Assembly: GCA_025924815.1 (NCBI GenBank)
Contig: JAICHQ010000004.1
Coordinates: 18,331 to 82,330, forward strand
Source: Nocardioides sp.
GTDB lineage: Bacteria; Actinomycetota; Actinomycetes; Propionibacteriales; Nocardioidaceae
Length of the DNA: 64,000 nt
Reading direction: 5' to 3'
Shown: positions 1 through 10,890 of the stretch, in pieces
How the letters are laid out: each line of letters opens with the position of its first letter
Position numbering within the stretch: the first letter of the stretch is position 1
Notes under the pieces: model-generated
Databases searched by the model: none
Told to the model about the DNA's origin: nothing
What the model saw: only the letters and a program-made list of their open reading frames with translations
Translations under genes and position numbers: made by a program

Positions 1-947
1 CGTCAGCCGGAAGAGCGACCGGACACGCTCGTGCTCGGCCCGGGAGAACGCCGCGGTGAACCGCGGAGCCATGCTGGTCGTGATCGCCTGCATCAGGAGG
101 GACGCAGCGAGGGTGAAACGGCTGATCGCGGCGTATGTCGCAGCCTCGTCGGCCGATACTATCGCCCCCACGAGCACGATCAGCACCCAGATGTTGGTGG
201 CCGCGAAGATCTCCTCGGCACCGCGGGGAGCGGAGGCTGCCCAGAAGTCGCGCGCCGTGGCCCGTGTCCACTGGATCCTCCGGGCCAGCACGCCATGGGC
301 GCGGTGGAGGGATCGCAGCGAATGCGGGACCGCCGCACCGAGCGAGATCGCTGCGGCCACGGAGAATGCGGCGCCGAGCATCCACAACGGACCATGGAGC
401 GCCGTGACGAGCCCGCACAGCAGCAGCCGCAGCAGCGGCTGGCCTCCTGCGTCATAGAAGACGGCCGGGCTCATGGCTCCCACACCGCGCGGGATCGCCA
501 CGACGATGCGGGTGAGCGCGATCAGGGGCAGGGCAGGCGCCATCGCTACGAGCAGCGGCGCCAGCGAACCGCGGTTGGCACTCGACGTGAGGACCATGGA
601 GAGCGCGTCGTGGAGAACGGCGACCATCACGCCGGCCGCTCCGGCGCCGACCGCCACCGGGAGCGCAGCCGCCCACACCAGGTCACCGACGTGTCGCTCG
701 TCGTGGGCCAGTCGTTGGGCGATCCGCTGCGTCAGGGTGATCTGAGCGCCGAGGTTGCACAGGATGGCGCCAGCACTGACGACGGCCACGGCTTGGAAGA
801 AGAGACCGGCCTCGGTGACGCCCACACCGCGTGAGAGGAGCACGAGCAGCAGCAGCGTCGCCACAGCTCCGACGACCCCGCCCGCGAAGTTGACGACCCC
901 GCCATGCGCGATCGCGCGAGCGTCCGAGCCCGACAGCCCGGTCATGC
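1..947 (-). CDS. Polysaccharide flippase / lipopolysaccharide biosynthesis membrane protein (partial, runs off window start)
   Basis: Reverse-strand open frame with no stop to the window edge; translation MTGLSGSDARAIAHGGVVNFAGGVVGAVATLLLLVLLSRGVGVTEAGLFFQ... is hydrophobic and Wzx-like; absent from the ORF track because it has no stop in the window. Confidence 0.75.
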
Positions 948-969
948 CTCCGGACACCGGGCCGGACGA

Positions 970-1962
970 TCACGCATGTTGGGCTCCGTCCGTCGGCAGC
1001 GGCGAGCGCAACGTGACCAGCGCTGCCCGCGCGATGGCCATTCCCTCCGACATCTCCAGACGGTTGCGCTCCGCGGCGCCGCCGAGCACGCGCATCAGCA
1101 CCTCGCCCACCACGCTCAGCCAGAAGTGCGAGGCCCGCAGGCCGTTGTCGCGGTTCTCTCGGACCCAGCGGTGGACCAGTCGCAGGCGCTCCAGAGCCAG
1201 CTCCGGCTTGCTGATCCGGTTCACGGGGGACGAGTTGTGCACCATCGCCGCCCGTGGCGCCACGGCCATGGGATGCCGGCGCGAAACGGCGAAGCTGAAG
1301 AACAGATCCTCGCCGATGCTGTAGCCCTCGAGCCGGTCATCGAATCGGACGCCCTCGATCAGGGGCAGGCGGTAGCTCATGCAGGCTCCCGAGAGGCGGT
1401 CCGGGCGTTCGGGTATGTCGTCGGCGTAATGGGCCATCGTGGAGCGGCCCGAGCTCAGCACCCGGCCGGGCACCCTGGAGTACAGCAGAAACAACTGCTT
1501 GAGCCAGACATAGCGAGGCGTCGGATGGTTGGTCAGGACGCCGCCGACGCCGGCCAGCTCAGGGTCGGCGGCGAAGGTTCGCTCGATCTCCTCGAAGTAG
1601 TGGGAGGAGACCTGGGAGTCATCGTCGATGAAGTGCACGACCTCGACGTCGGGACGTTCCGCGCGCAGCCAATCGAGCGCCTGGTTGCGCTGGCGTGCCA
1701 GCCCCGGCGAGCAGCGCAGCAACGCGCAGCCCGAGGACCCGCCCACGATCCCAGCGATCTTCTCCTGCACTTGGGGGTCGCTGGCGTCGGCCACGAGGAC
1801 CGATGGTCGCGACGAGGACTGGGCGACCCAGCGCAGTGCCATCGTCAGGTCGTCGGGACGGTTGCGGGTGCAGATGACCAGCATCGAGACGATCTCGACC
1901 ACCGCGACAACCTCCTCCGCACCCCGTGTCGGCGCGAGTCGTTCGACGGGCTGGGCCGGCAC
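970..1962 (-). CDS. Glycosyltransferase family 2
   Basis: ORF; MLVICTRNRPDDLTMALRWVAQSS... and VVHFIDDDSQVSSHYF (DxD-like); exact start uncertain. Confidence 0.8.
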   Translation of the reverse strand: MPAQPVERLAPTRGAEEVVAVVEIVSMLVICTRNRPDDLTMALRWVAQSSSRPSVLVADASDPQVQEKIAGIVGGSSGCALLRCSPGLARQRNQALDWLRAERPDVEVVHFIDDDSQVSSHYFEEIERTFAADPELAGVGGVLTNHPTPRYVWLKQLFLLYSRVPGRVLSSGRSTMAHYADDIPERPDRLSGACMSYRLPLIEGVRFDDRLEGYSIGEDLFFSFAVSRRHPMAVAPRAAMVHNSSPVNRISKPELALERLRLVHRWVRENRDNGLRASHFWLSVVGEVLMRVLGGAAERNRLEMSEGMAIARAALVTLRSPLPTDGAQHA

Positions 1963-2007
1963 GTCGCTCGGGTGAGTTTAGTGGACCTCGGGCGCGGATG
2001 GATCGCT

Positions 2008-3186
2008 TCAGTGGTGTGATCCAGCGGCTCCCAGCATGACGCGATGGTAGGTGTCGAGCAGCGACGCGAGGCCACGCTCTGGTGTGTTGTGCCGCTCGTA
2101 GCAGAGGCGAGCGGTCACACCCCGCGTCACGGCTGACGCGTCGTCGATCGTCCGCAACGCGGCCGACAACGACGTGATGTCGGGGGCGACGACCCACCCG
2201 ACTCCGTCGTCGACGATGCTGCCGACACTCCCGCCGGCGACGGTGAGCACAGGGCGTTCGCTGCCGAATGCCTCGGCGATGACGAGCGGGTAGCCCTCGA
2301 ACACCCGCGAGGGGACCACGAGGTACGCGGCCTGCTGCATCGCGGCACGCACCTGCAGCGCGTCGAGCGGGCCGAGGTGCTCGATGCTGCTGTCACCCTG
2401 CGCAGCGGCCGCCACGAGGCCGGTGAGAGGGCCGTCACCCGCGATGCGGAGGCGACGCCCGCTGTTGCGCCCTCCGGCGGCCCAGGCGTCGAGCAACCGG
2501 TCGATCCCCTTGGCCTCGTCGAGACGTCCGACGTAGAGCACGTCGTTCCCCGGCGGGCTCGTGGGCCCGGGGTCGGGCACCCAGGTCGCGCGGACCTGGA
2601 CGCGCTCCGGCGCGATCCCCGTGGCGACCAGCTTGTCGCGCAAGAACGGTGTGAGGGCGAGGTAGCGCGCGACGCCGTCACGCCAGGTGCCGCGGTGGAC
2701 GTTCTGCCCGATCGTCATGGGCACGGTCTGGATGCGTGACCCGCGGTAGCAACCGTGGTGCACGGCCGGCAGGCCCCATCGCGTGCCGAGACAGTCCGTG
2801 CACGGGAGGCCATCGCGTAGATGAAGGCCGTTGACGCAGCCGTGCCGGTAGTTGTGCACGGTCTGGACCACGGGGACGCCTGCGCGAGCGGCGACGCGCA
2901 CGACGTACGGCGAGAGGAGGGGGAAGACGTTGTGCAGATGGACGACGTCCGGTCGGGTCTCGCGCAGCAGCTGGGTGAAGTGACGCACGCCGGAGGGGGA
3001 GTAGACGGGCCCGGGGGCGGCCTGCAGGACGCCGCGCACGCCGGGCGCGATCGTGTCGCTGTCGGTCATCAGCTCGACGACCTCGACGCCTCCCTCGCGC
3101 AACAGCGCGACCTCCGCCTCGACGAGGCGGTTCTCCCCGCTGGGCGCATCGGACCGATACCGGTTGTGCGCAACCAGAACCCGCAC
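2008..3186 (-). CDS. Glycosyltransferase family 4
   Basis: MRVLVAHNRYRSDAPSGENRLVEAEVALLREGG; C-terminal EGYPLVIAEAFGSERPVL motif. Confidence 0.85.
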   Translation of the reverse strand: MRVLVAHNRYRSDAPSGENRLVEAEVALLREGGVEVVELMTDSDTIAPGVRGVLQAAPGPVYSPSGVRHFTQLLRETRPDVVHLHNVFPLLSPYVVRVAARAGVPVVQTVHNYRHGCVNGLHLRDGLPCTDCLGTRWGLPAVHHGCYRGSRIQTVPMTIGQNVHRGTWRDGVARYLALTPFLRDKLVATGIAPERVQVRATWVPDPGPTSPPGNDVLYVGRLDEAKGIDRLLDAWAAGGRNSGRRLRIAGDGPLTGLVAAAAQGDSSIEHLGPLDALQVRAAMQQAAYLVVPSRVFEGYPLVIAEAFGSERPVLTVAGGSVGSIVDDGVGWVVAPDITSLSAALRTIDDASAVTRGVTARLCYERHNTPERGLASLLDTYHRVMLGAAGSHH

Positions 3187-3190
3187 CGTC

Positions 3191-3940
3191 CTACGCCCGG
3201 TGACGCCAGGCGGACAGCAGGAACCGCGGGTTGCCGATGAGGTAGCGCCGCCAGAGTCGTCTCGGCTCGGCGGCCAACCGGTACAGCCACTCCAGGCCGG
3301 ACCCCTGGATGAGCCGGGGCGCCTCCTTCACCGTGCCGGACCAGAAGTCGAACGCCGCCCCGACCGGAACGATCGGCATCTCCAGGCGCGCCGCGAGTCG
3401 GTGCACCACGTAGTCCTGCCTGGGAGTGCCGAGACCGATCCAGAGGATCGTGGCCCCCGCGTCCCGGACCCTCGCGACCAGGCCGGTCAGGTGCTCGTCG
3501 GTGAGTGGTGTGAACGGCGGTGTCTCGGTGCCGACGACCTGGATGCCCGGCACCTGACGGCGCAAGCTCTCGGCCATCAGCTCGGCCACGCCCTCCTTGC
3601 CGCCGTAGAGGTAGTGGCACACCTGACCGCTGCCCATCGTGGCGACCTTGCCCACCAGCTCGCTGCCTCGCACCGGCCCGGTCATCCCGTGCCGGCGTCC
3701 CATCCTCGCGACCGGCACGCCGTCGGCGAGGTTGAGGTCAGCGCCGGTCAGCGCCGCGCGCAGCTCGGCGTCCTGGTCGACCAACGACAGGGTGAAGGCG
3801 TTGCACAGATGGACCTGGCACGAGCGCCCCTCGATCGCGTCTCGGACGATCCTGGTCGCAGCAACCGTCGTGTCGACGGCCGTGATCGGCACCGAGCACA
3901 CGGCGTACGTCGTCGCGGTCGGATCGGCGAGCTCGGCCAC
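3191..3940 (-). CDS. WecG/TagA/CpsF family glycosyltransferase
   Basis: LCNAFTLSLVDQDAELRAALTGADLNLADGVPVAR; GLGTPRQDYVVHRL. Confidence 0.85.
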   Translation of the reverse strand: MAELADPTATTYAVCSVPITAVDTTVAATRIVRDAIEGRSCQVHLCNAFTLSLVDQDAELRAALTGADLNLADGVPVARMGRRHGMTGPVRGSELVGKVATMGSGQVCHYLYGGKEGVAELMAESLRRQVPGIQVVGTETPPFTPLTDEHLTGLVARVRDAGATILWIGLGTPRQDYVVHRLAARLEMPIVPVGAAFDFWSGTVKEAPRLIQGSGLEWLYRLAAEPRRLWRRYLIGNPRFLLSAWRHRA

Positions 3941-4050
3941 CCGACCACCCTGTCACATCTGCCGTGGGGACACGGCCGTTTGGCTATCCTCGAGACCGCC
4001 GCCGCCGTGCCTTCGCCGGTGGAGTCCTCATCCTTGGAAAGTGAGCAGCC

Positions 4051-5082
4051 GTGCGCCGAGCACTCATCACGGGAGTCACAGGGCAGGACGGCTCGTACCT
4101 CGCCGAACTGCTGCTCGACAAGGGCTATGAGGTTCACGGTCTGATCCGGCGCGCGTCGATGTTCAATACGGGACGGATCGACCACCTCTACCGTGACCCG
4201 CACGACGAGGGCGCGCGCATGTACCTCCACTACGGCGACCTCACCGACGGCGCCCGCTTGGTCGGCCTGATGCGCGACATCGACCCGGACGAGGTCTACA
4301 ACCTCGGCGCCCAGTCGCACGTGCGGGTCTCGTTCGACGAGCCCGAGCACACGGGCAACGCGACTGCACTCGGCGTGATGCGTCTGCTGGAGGCCGTGCG
4401 CATGTCCGGTGTCAGCTGCCGCTACTACCAGGCCTCCAGCTCGGAGATGTTCGGGGCCGAGCCGCCTCCCCAGAACGAGGGGACGCCGTTCCACCCCCGC
4501 TCGCCGTACGGCGTGGCCAAGGTCTACGGCCACTGGGCGACCCGCAACTACCGCGAGGCCTACGGGCTCTTCGCAGTCAACGGCATCCTGTTCAACCACG
4601 AGTCCCCGCGCCGCGGCGAGACCTTCGTGACACGGAAGATCACGCGGGCCGTAGCGCGGATCAAGGCCGGCCTCGACGACCACCTCTACATGGGCAACGT
4701 CGACGCCGAGCGCGACTGGGGCTACGCACCGGAGTACGTCGAGGGCATGTGGCGCATGCTGCAGGCCGACGAACCGGATGACTTCGTGCTCGCCACCGGG
4801 TCCTCGATGACCGTGCGCGACTTCCTCGCGGCGTCCTTCGGTCACGTCGGCCTGAGCTGGGAGGACCATGTGCGCTTCGACCAGCGTTACCTGCGTCCGT
4901 CGGAGGTCGACGCCCTGCGTGGCGACGCCACCAAGGCGGAGAAGGTGCTCGGCTGGAAGGCTCAGGTCGACGGCGCCCGGCTCGCGCAGATCATGGTCGA
5001 CGCCGACTGCGAGGCGCTCGAGCACGAAGGCCGTCCCTGGATCGACCAGGTCGAGCTCCCTGGCTGGCCGGCCAACCCGTGA
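4051..5082 (+). CDS. gmd: GDP-mannose 4,6-dehydratase
   Basis: [58 protein letters not shown]. Confidence 0.95.
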   Translation: MRRALITGVTGQDGSYLAELLLDKGYEVHGLIRRASMFNTGRIDHLYRDPHDEGARMYLHYGDLTDGARLVGLMRDIDPDEVYNLGAQSHVRVSFDEPEHTGNATALGVMRLLEAVRMSGVSCRYYQASSSEMFGAEPPPQNEGTPFHPRSPYGVAKVYGHWATRNYREAYGLFAVNGILFNHESPRRGETFVTRKITRAVARIKAGLDDHLYMGNVDAERDWGYAPEYVEGMWRMLQADEPDDFVLATGSSMTVRDFLAASFGHVGLSWEDHVRFDQRYLRPSEVDALRGDATKAEKVLGWKAQVDGARLAQIMVDADCEALEHEGRPWIDQVELPGWPANP

Positions 5083-6056
5083 CCTCCACCCAGTTCGTGC
5101 CGGGTCCGCTCGACCGCGAGGCCACGACGTACGTCGCGGGACACCGCGGGATGGTCGGGTCCGCCGTCTGGCGCCGGCTCGAGACCACCGGCTTCACCGA
5201 CCTGCGGGGTGCTGCGTCGGCTGACCTCGATCTCCGCGACCGAGAGGCGACGTTCGACTACCTCGCGCAGATCCGCCCGCGCTATGTCGTGCTCGCCGCG
5301 GCCAAGGTCGGCGGCATCCTGGCCAACGACACACATCCCGTCGAGTTCCTCTCCGACAACCTTCGGATCCAGACCAACGTGATGGATGCCGCGTTGGAGC
5401 AGCGAGTCGAGCGGTTGTTGTTCCTGGGGTCCTCGTGCATCTATCCCCGGCTGGCACCACAGCCGATCCGCGAAGACGCCCTCCTGACCGGTCATCTCGA
5501 GCCGACCAATGACGCCTACGCGATCGCCAAGATCGCCGGGATCATGGGGGTCCGGGCGGTTCGGCGTGAGTACGGCCTGCCATGGATCTCGGCGATGCCG
5601 ACCAACCTCTACGGTCCCGGTGACAACTTCTCGGAATCGGGCAGCCACCTGCTCCCTGCGTTGATCCGGCGGTACGACGAAGCGCTGGGCGCCGGCTCGC
5701 CGTACGTCACCAACTGGGGCACCGGGACTCCTCGGCGGGAGCTGCTGCACGTGGACGACATGGCGGCGGCCTGTCTCCACCTCCTGGAGCACTTCGACGG
5801 CGCCACGCAGATCAACGTCGGCACCGGTCGCGACGCGACGATCGAGGAGATCGCCGGGCTGGTTGCGCAGGCGGTCGGCTTCGACGGCGAGACCAGGTGG
5901 GACACCTCCAAGCCCGACGGCACGCCTCGCAAGCTGCTCGACGTCGCGCTGCTCCGCTCGCTCGGCTGGACCCACCGGATCGGGCTGGCCGAGGGCATCA
6001 CCTCCACCGTCGCGTGGTACCGCGCCCACGCGGACCACCTCCGCGAGGTCGGCTGA
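5079..6056 (+). CDS. fcl: GDP-L-fucose synthase
   Basis: [55 protein letters not shown]; overlaps gmd stop. Confidence 0.95.
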   Translation: MTSTQFVPGPLDREATTYVAGHRGMVGSAVWRRLETTGFTDLRGAASADLDLRDREATFDYLAQIRPRYVVLAAAKVGGILANDTHPVEFLSDNLRIQTNVMDAALEQRVERLLFLGSSCIYPRLAPQPIREDALLTGHLEPTNDAYAIAKIAGIMGVRAVRREYGLPWISAMPTNLYGPGDNFSESGSHLLPALIRRYDEALGAGSPYVTNWGTGTPRRELLHVDDMAAACLHLLEHFDGATQINVGTGRDATIEEIAGLVAQAVGFDGETRWDTSKPDGTPRKLLDVALLRSLGWTHRIGLAEGITSTVAWYRAHADHLREVG

Positions 6057-6124
6057 TCGCCGAGCCGGCACAGGACGACTCGGGGTGATCCCGGCGTCTC
6101 TCTTGTGCCGACCCGGCGGAGGGG

Positions 6125-7375
6125 TCAGGCGCCGGAGTTGATCATCCCGGCGCCGACGGTGACGCCGGTCGCCTCGTCGATCAGGATGAACGAGCCGGTG
6201 GTGCGGTTCTTCGTGTAGGGGTCGCACAGCAGCGGCACCGTGGTGCGCAGCTGGACGCGGCCGATCTCGTTGAGGCCGAGCTCCTTGGTGTCCTGGTCGC
6301 GGTGCAGGGTGTTGACGTCGAGGCGGTACTGGATGTCCTTGACCAGTGCCCGGCCCATGCGGGTCGTGTGCTTGATCGCCAGCTTCTGGCGCGGGCGGAG
6401 CGGCTCGTTGGTCATCCAGCAGATCATCGCGTCGAGGTCCTGGCTGGGCTTCGGGGCGTTCTTGACCCGGGCGATCATGTCGCCGCGGCTCACGTCGACG
6501 TCGTCGGTGAGACGCACGGTCACCGACATCGGCGGGAAGGCCTCGGGGATCTGCTGGTCGAACAGGTCGATCGCCTCGATGGTCGAGGTCATGCCGCTGG
6601 GCAGCACGACGACCTCGTCGCCGGGCTTGAGGACGCCGCCGGCGACCTGGCCCGCGTAGCCGCGGTAGTCGTGGAACTCGTCGGACTTCGGGCGTACGAC
6701 GTACTGCACGGGGAAGCGGGTGTCGACCAGGTCGCGGTCGGAGGCGACGTGGACGTGCTCGAGGTGGTGCATCAGCGTCGGGCCGTCGTACCACGGCGTG
6801 TTCTCCGACCGGGTCACGACGTTGTCGCCCTTGAGCGCGGAGATCGGGACGACCGCGAGGTCGGGGATCGACAGCTTGGTGGCGAACTGCCTGAACTCGT
6901 CGTGGATCCGGGAGTAGACCTCCTGGGACCAGTCGACGAGGTCCATCTTGTTGATCGCCAGCACCAGGTGGGGCACCCGCAGCAGGGACAGGAGTACGGC
7001 GTGCCGGCGGCTCTGCTCGGTCAGCCCCTGCCGGGCGTCGACGAGGACCAGGCCGAGGTCGGCGGTCGAGGCGCCGGTCACCATGTTGCGGGTGTACTGG
7101 ATGTGCCCCGGGGTGTCGGCGATGATGAACTTGCGGGCCGGCGTCGCGAAGTAGCGGTAGGCCACGTCGATCGTGATGCCCTGCTCGCGCTCGGAGCGGA
7201 GGCCGTCGGTGAGCAGCGCCAGGTCGGTGTAGTCGTAGCCGCGCGAGTGGCTGGTGGCCTCGACGGCCTCCAGCTGGTCCTCGAAGATCGACTTGGAGTC
7301 GAGCAGGAGACGCCCGATGAGGGTGGACTTCCCGTCGTCGACCGAGCCGGCGGTGGCGAATCGGAGCAGATCCAT
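6125..7375 (-). CDS. cysN: Sulfate adenylyltransferase subunit 1
   Basis: MDLLRFATAGSVDDGKSTLIGRLLLDSKSIFEDQLEAVE; ADTPGHIQYTRNMVTGAS. Confidence 0.95.
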   Translation of the reverse strand: MDLLRFATAGSVDDGKSTLIGRLLLDSKSIFEDQLEAVEATSHSRGYDYTDLALLTDGLRSEREQGITIDVAYRYFATPARKFIIADTPGHIQYTRNMVTGASTADLGLVLVDARQGLTEQSRRHAVLLSLLRVPHLVLAINKMDLVDWSQEVYSRIHDEFRQFATKLSIPDLAVVPISALKGDNVVTRSENTPWYDGPTLMHHLEHVHVASDRDLVDTRFPVQYVVRPKSDEFHDYRGYAGQVAGGVLKPGDEVVVLPSGMTSTIEAIDLFDQQIPEAFPPMSVTVRLTDDVDVSRGDMIARVKNAPKPSQDLDAMICWMTNEPLRPRQKLAIKHTTRMGRALVKDIQYRLDVNTLHRDQDTKELGLNEIGRVQLRTTVPLLCDPYTKNRTTGSFILIDEATGVTVGAGMINSGA

Positions 7376-8295
7376 CAGAAGTAGCCCTCTTTCTTCCGGT
7401 CCTCCATGGCTGCCTCGGAGAACCGGTCGTCGCCACGCGTCGCGCCGCGTTCGGTGACGCGGGCGACGGCGATCTCGTCGATGATCTTGTCGAGGGTGTC
7501 GGCCTCGGACTCGACGCACCCGGTGAGGGTCAGGTCGCCGACCGTGCGGAAGCGCACGGTCTTCTCGACGACCTGCTCGCCGGGCTTGAGCGGGTTGAAG
7601 TCGCTCTCGGTCAGCCACATCCCGTCGCGGTTGAACACCCGCCGCGTGTGGGAGAAGTAGATGGAGGGGATCTCGATCTGCTCGTGCCCGATGTAGTGCC
7701 AGATGTCGAGCTCGGTCCAGTTCGACAGCGGGAACACGCGCATGTGCTCGCCCCCGTGGAGCTTGCCGTTGTAGAGGCTCCAGAGCTCGGGGCGCTGGTT
7801 CTTCGGGTCCCACTGGCCGAAGTCGTCGCGGTGGGAGTAGACGCGCTCCTTGGCACGGGCCTTCTCCTCGTCCCTACGACCGCCGCCGAAGAGGGCGGTG
7901 AAGCCGTTCTCCTCGACCGCGTTGAGCAGGGTGCCGATCTGGAGCCGGTTGCGGCTGGTCTTGCCGTCGTCGACCACCACGCCGTTCGCGATGGCGTCCT
8001 CGACGCGGGCCACCACCAGGTGCGCGCCCAGCCGCTGGACCCAGTTGTCGCGGGCGGTCAGCACCTCAGGGAAGTCGTAGCCGGTGTCGATCTGCAGCAC
8101 CGGGAACGGGAGCTTGGCCGGGTAGAAGGCCTTCTCCGCCAACCGGAGCATCACGATCGAGTCCTTGCCGCCGGAGCACATCAGTGCCGGCTTCTCGAAC
8201 TCGGCAGCGGCCTCGCGGAAGATGTGGATCGACTCGGCCTCCAGCTGGTCGAGCTGGCTCAGCTGGTAGTCGACGTGCGTCGCTGGAGCAGTCAT
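7375..8295 (-). CDS. cysD: Sulfate adenylyltransferase subunit 2
   Basis: LMCSGGKDSIVMLRLAEKAFYP; start/stop overlap with cysN. Confidence 0.95.
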   Translation of the reverse strand: MTAPATHVDYQLSQLDQLEAESIHIFREAAAEFEKPALMCSGGKDSIVMLRLAEKAFYPAKLPFPVLQIDTGYDFPEVLTARDNWVQRLGAHLVVARVEDAIANGVVVDDGKTSRNRLQIGTLLNAVEENGFTALFGGGRRDEEKARAKERVYSHRDDFGQWDPKNQRPELWSLYNGKLHGGEHMRVFPLSNWTELDIWHYIGHEQIEIPSIYFSHTRRVFNRDGMWLTESDFNPLKPGEQVVEKTVRFRTVGDLTLTGCVESEADTLDKIIDEIAVARVTERGATRGDDRFSEAAMEDRKKEGYF

Positions 8296-8369
8296 CAGGA
8301 TGCGGCGGCCTCTCGGTGGGACAGAGTGGACATGCTATCGGCGGAAGCGGCCGGGCCTAAACTCGGCGC

Positions 8370-8711
8370 GTGGCCGACAGTGCGAGCGCGGGCGCCGAGA
8401 GCGGGCCCGGTGCGTATGACGCGGCCCGCGCGGCGACCACCGTCTGGCGGCGCGCCACAAGCGCGGCGTACGTCGAGTCCCCGGAGCGCGTGGTCGTCCT
8501 CGACCTGGACCACCTCGACCGATCGCCCGTCGTCTTCGAGGGCTCGGCGGCCCAGGTGTGGGCCTGCGTCGACGGTGACCGCACGGAGAGCGAGATCGTC
8601 AGTGACCTCGCCGAGGCCTTCGAGGTCCCCGCCGAGGAGGTCGCGGCCGATGTGCGCCAGTTCGTGGACCGGCTACACGACCTGGGACTCATCGTCGACA
8701 GCGGCGGGTGA
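8370..8711 (+). CDS. PqqD-family protein
   Basis: VVLDLDHLDRSPVVFEGSAAQVWACVDGDRTESEIVSDLAEAFEVPAEEVAADVRQFVDRLHDLGLI; TAAACT 6 nt before GTG start. Confidence 0.75.
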   Translation: MADSASAGAESGPGAYDAARAATTVWRRATSAAYVESPERVVVLDLDHLDRSPVVFEGSAAQVWACVDGDRTESEIVSDLAEAFEVPAEEVAADVRQFVDRLHDLGLIVDSGG

Positions 8712-9710
8712 GGTCGCCACCGTGTCGGCGGGGCGGCGTTCACCCTCGATCTCGGCGACGGTCGGTGCCCCGAACATCGGCAGCCCCTGCGTGCGGCGGA
8801 TCCCACCCCAGACGAACGGCAGGACGACGACCATCGCCACGCCGACCAGTGCGATGAACACCGGGTGCGTCTGGTCCTCGCCGGCGCCGAGCGGGCCCCA
8901 GCCGGACTTGTCGAGCAGGGCGAGGCCCGACATCGTGAGCACGATGACGATGCCGCGACGGATGACCGACTGCGGCACCCGCGGGGCGATCCGGCTGCCG
9001 AGGACGGTGCCGGGCACGGAGCCGATCACCAGGGGCACCAGGATGCTCCAGTCGAGCCCGTTGAGGACGATGTTGGAGATGGCCGCCGCCATCACCAGCG
9101 GAACGGCCTGCACCAGGTCGGTGCCCACCAGTCGGAGCGCGGACAGTCCGGGATAGAGCATCACCAGGGCGATCATGATCACCGATCCCGAGCCGACGCT
9201 CGTGACGCCGACCAGGAGGCCGCCCAGCGCACCGACGCCCAGGGTCACCAGTGGCCGGATCGTGGGGTCGGGGTCCGGCCTGACGCCGCCGCCGTGCACC
9301 TGGCGCAGGTTGAAGACCAGGCGGAGGGCGTACGTCGCGGCCGCGAGCAGCAGCGCGAACCCGATGCACTTCTTCAGCAGCGTGTCCAGGTCGTCGGTGG
9401 TCGGGCCGGCGACCTGGTGGATGATCCAGGGCCCCGCCAACGCGAACGGCACCGACCCGAGGATCAGCCACTTGGCGAGCGTCCAGTTGGGCTTGCCGCT
9501 CTTGGCGTGCGTGAGCGCGCCGCCGGTCTTGTAGATCGCAGCCGCGGTCAGGTCGGCGGTCACGACCGTCGACGCACCGCCGACCCCGAGGAAGATCAGG
9601 GCCGGCGTCATCAGGGCGCCGCCCCCCATCCCGGTCAGGCCGACGATCGAGCCGACGACGAACGCGGCGGCGATGATCGAGACGAAGTCGGAGGTGAGCC
9701 AGCCACCCAT
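8673..9710 (-). CDS. Sulfite exporter TauE/SafE family protein (copy 1)
   Basis: GLTGMGGGALMTPALIFLGVGGASTVVTADLTAAAIYKTGGALTHAKSGKPNW. Confidence 0.9.
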   Translation of the reverse strand: MGGWLTSDFVSIIAAAFVVGSIVGLTGMGGGALMTPALIFLGVGGASTVVTADLTAAAIYKTGGALTHAKSGKPNWTLAKWLILGSVPFALAGPWIIHQVAGPTTDDLDTLLKKCIGFALLLAAATYALRLVFNLRQVHGGGVRPDPDPTIRPLVTLGVGALGGLLVGVTSVGSGSVIMIALVMLYPGLSALRLVGTDLVQAVPLVMAAAISNIVLNGLDWSILVPLVIGSVPGTVLGSRIAPRVPQSVIRRGIVIVLTMSGLALLDKSGWGPLGAGEDQTHPVFIALVGVAMVVVLPFVWGGIRRTQGLPMFGAPTVAEIEGERRPADTVATSPAAVDDESQVV

Positions 9711-9786
9711 GGGCGCGTTCCTTCCATTGAAGGCTTGGTAAGGCGCCTAAGTTAACTGTTTGACTTGAGTTTGTCGAGCGCCCGCA

Positions 9787-10824
9787 CTACGGGAGCTGGG
9801 TCGTGTCGTCCCCGTCACCCGAGACCGTCCGGTGCGGGGCGGCGCCGGGATCACCCTCGAGCTCGGCGACGGTCGGCGCCCCGAACATGGGGAGACCCTC
9901 GGTACGCCGGATCGCTCCCCAGGCCAGCGGCACGAGGACGACCATGGCGACGCCCACGCCCGCCACGAGGAACGGGTGCGTGTCATCCTTCCCGGCGCCC
10001 AGCGGGGCCCAACGGGACTTGTCCAGGAGAGCTACCCCGGACATCGTCAGCACCGCGACGATGCCGCGACGGATGTAGGACTGCGGAACCCTCGGGGCCA
10101 GGCGTGCGCCGACCACGGTGCCGGGGGTGGACCCGAGCACCAGTGGGATGAGGATGTGCCAGTCCAACCCGTTGATCACGATGTTCGACACAGCCGCCGC
10201 TAGCACGAGTGGCACCGCCTGGACGAGATCCGTCCCGACCAGGCGGACGGGTGACAGGCCGGGGTACAGCATCAGCAGGGCGATCATGATCACCGACCCC
10301 GCGCCGACGCTGGTGACGCCGACCAGGAGACCGCCGAGCGCCCCGACGCACAAGGTGACCAAGGGCCGGATGGTGGGGTCGGGGTCCGCGCGTTCGCGAT
10401 CGGGGTCGTGGGTGCGCCGCAGGTTGACGTAGAGACGCAGGGCGTAGGTCGCCGCCGCGAAGAGCAGCGCGAAGCCGATGCACTCCAGGAGGAGGTCGTT
10501 CAAGGAGCCGGGGTCACCCCCCGCGATCAGGTGGATGAGCCAGGGTCCGCACAGGGCGGCCGGCACCGAGCCGATGACCAGCCACATGGCGAGCGTCATG
10601 TTCGGTGAGCCCTGGCGTGCGTGGGTCACCGCGCCGGCACTTCTGGAGATGGCAGCGGCCGTGAGGTCGGCCGTGACCACGGCGGACGCACCTCCCACGC
10701 CCAGGAAGATCAGGGCCGGCGTCATCAGGGCGCCGCCCCCCATCCCGGTCAGACCGACCACGATGCCGACCACGAAACCGGCGGCGATGATCGAGTAGAA
10801 GTCGGTGGTGAGCCAGCTGCCCAT
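9787..10824 (-). CDS. Sulfite exporter TauE/SafE family protein (copy 2)
   Basis: GLTGMGGGALMTPALIFLGVGGASAVVTADLTAAAISRSAGAVTHARQGSPN; close paralog of neighbour. Confidence 0.9.
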   Translation of the reverse strand: MGSWLTTDFYSIIAAGFVVGIVVGLTGMGGGALMTPALIFLGVGGASAVVTADLTAAAISRSAGAVTHARQGSPNMTLAMWLVIGSVPAALCGPWLIHLIAGGDPGSLNDLLLECIGFALLFAAATYALRLYVNLRRTHDPDRERADPDPTIRPLVTLCVGALGGLLVGVTSVGAGSVIMIALLMLYPGLSPVRLVGTDLVQAVPLVLAAAVSNIVINGLDWHILIPLVLGSTPGTVVGARLAPRVPQSYIRRGIVAVLTMSGVALLDKSRWAPLGAGKDDTHPFLVAGVGVAMVVLVPLAWGAIRRTEGLPMFGAPTVAELEGDPGAAPHRTVSGDGDDTTQLP

Positions 10825-10839
10825 GCGCGGGATCCTTGC

Positions 10840-10867
10840 AGACCGGCCCGGATCGGGCCCGCGGTCT
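10840..10867 (-). terminator. Hairpin between the APS-kinase fusion gene and tauE copy 2 (terminator/attenuator candidate)
   Basis: AGACC-GGCCCG-gat-CGGGCC-cgc-GGTCT. Confidence 0.4.
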
Positions 10868-10890
10868 CGACCAGCTCGACCGACGCGGCC

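Noticed and set aside
4962-7436. 824-aa minus-strand ORF
   Set aside because: Overlaps fcl antisense and runs out of frame through cysN; Arg/Pro/His-rich artefact
9715-9780. AGGCGCCT palindrome in the tauE intergenic region as operator
   Set aside because: Only an 8-bp core palindrome in a GC-rich genome; outer arms do not pair
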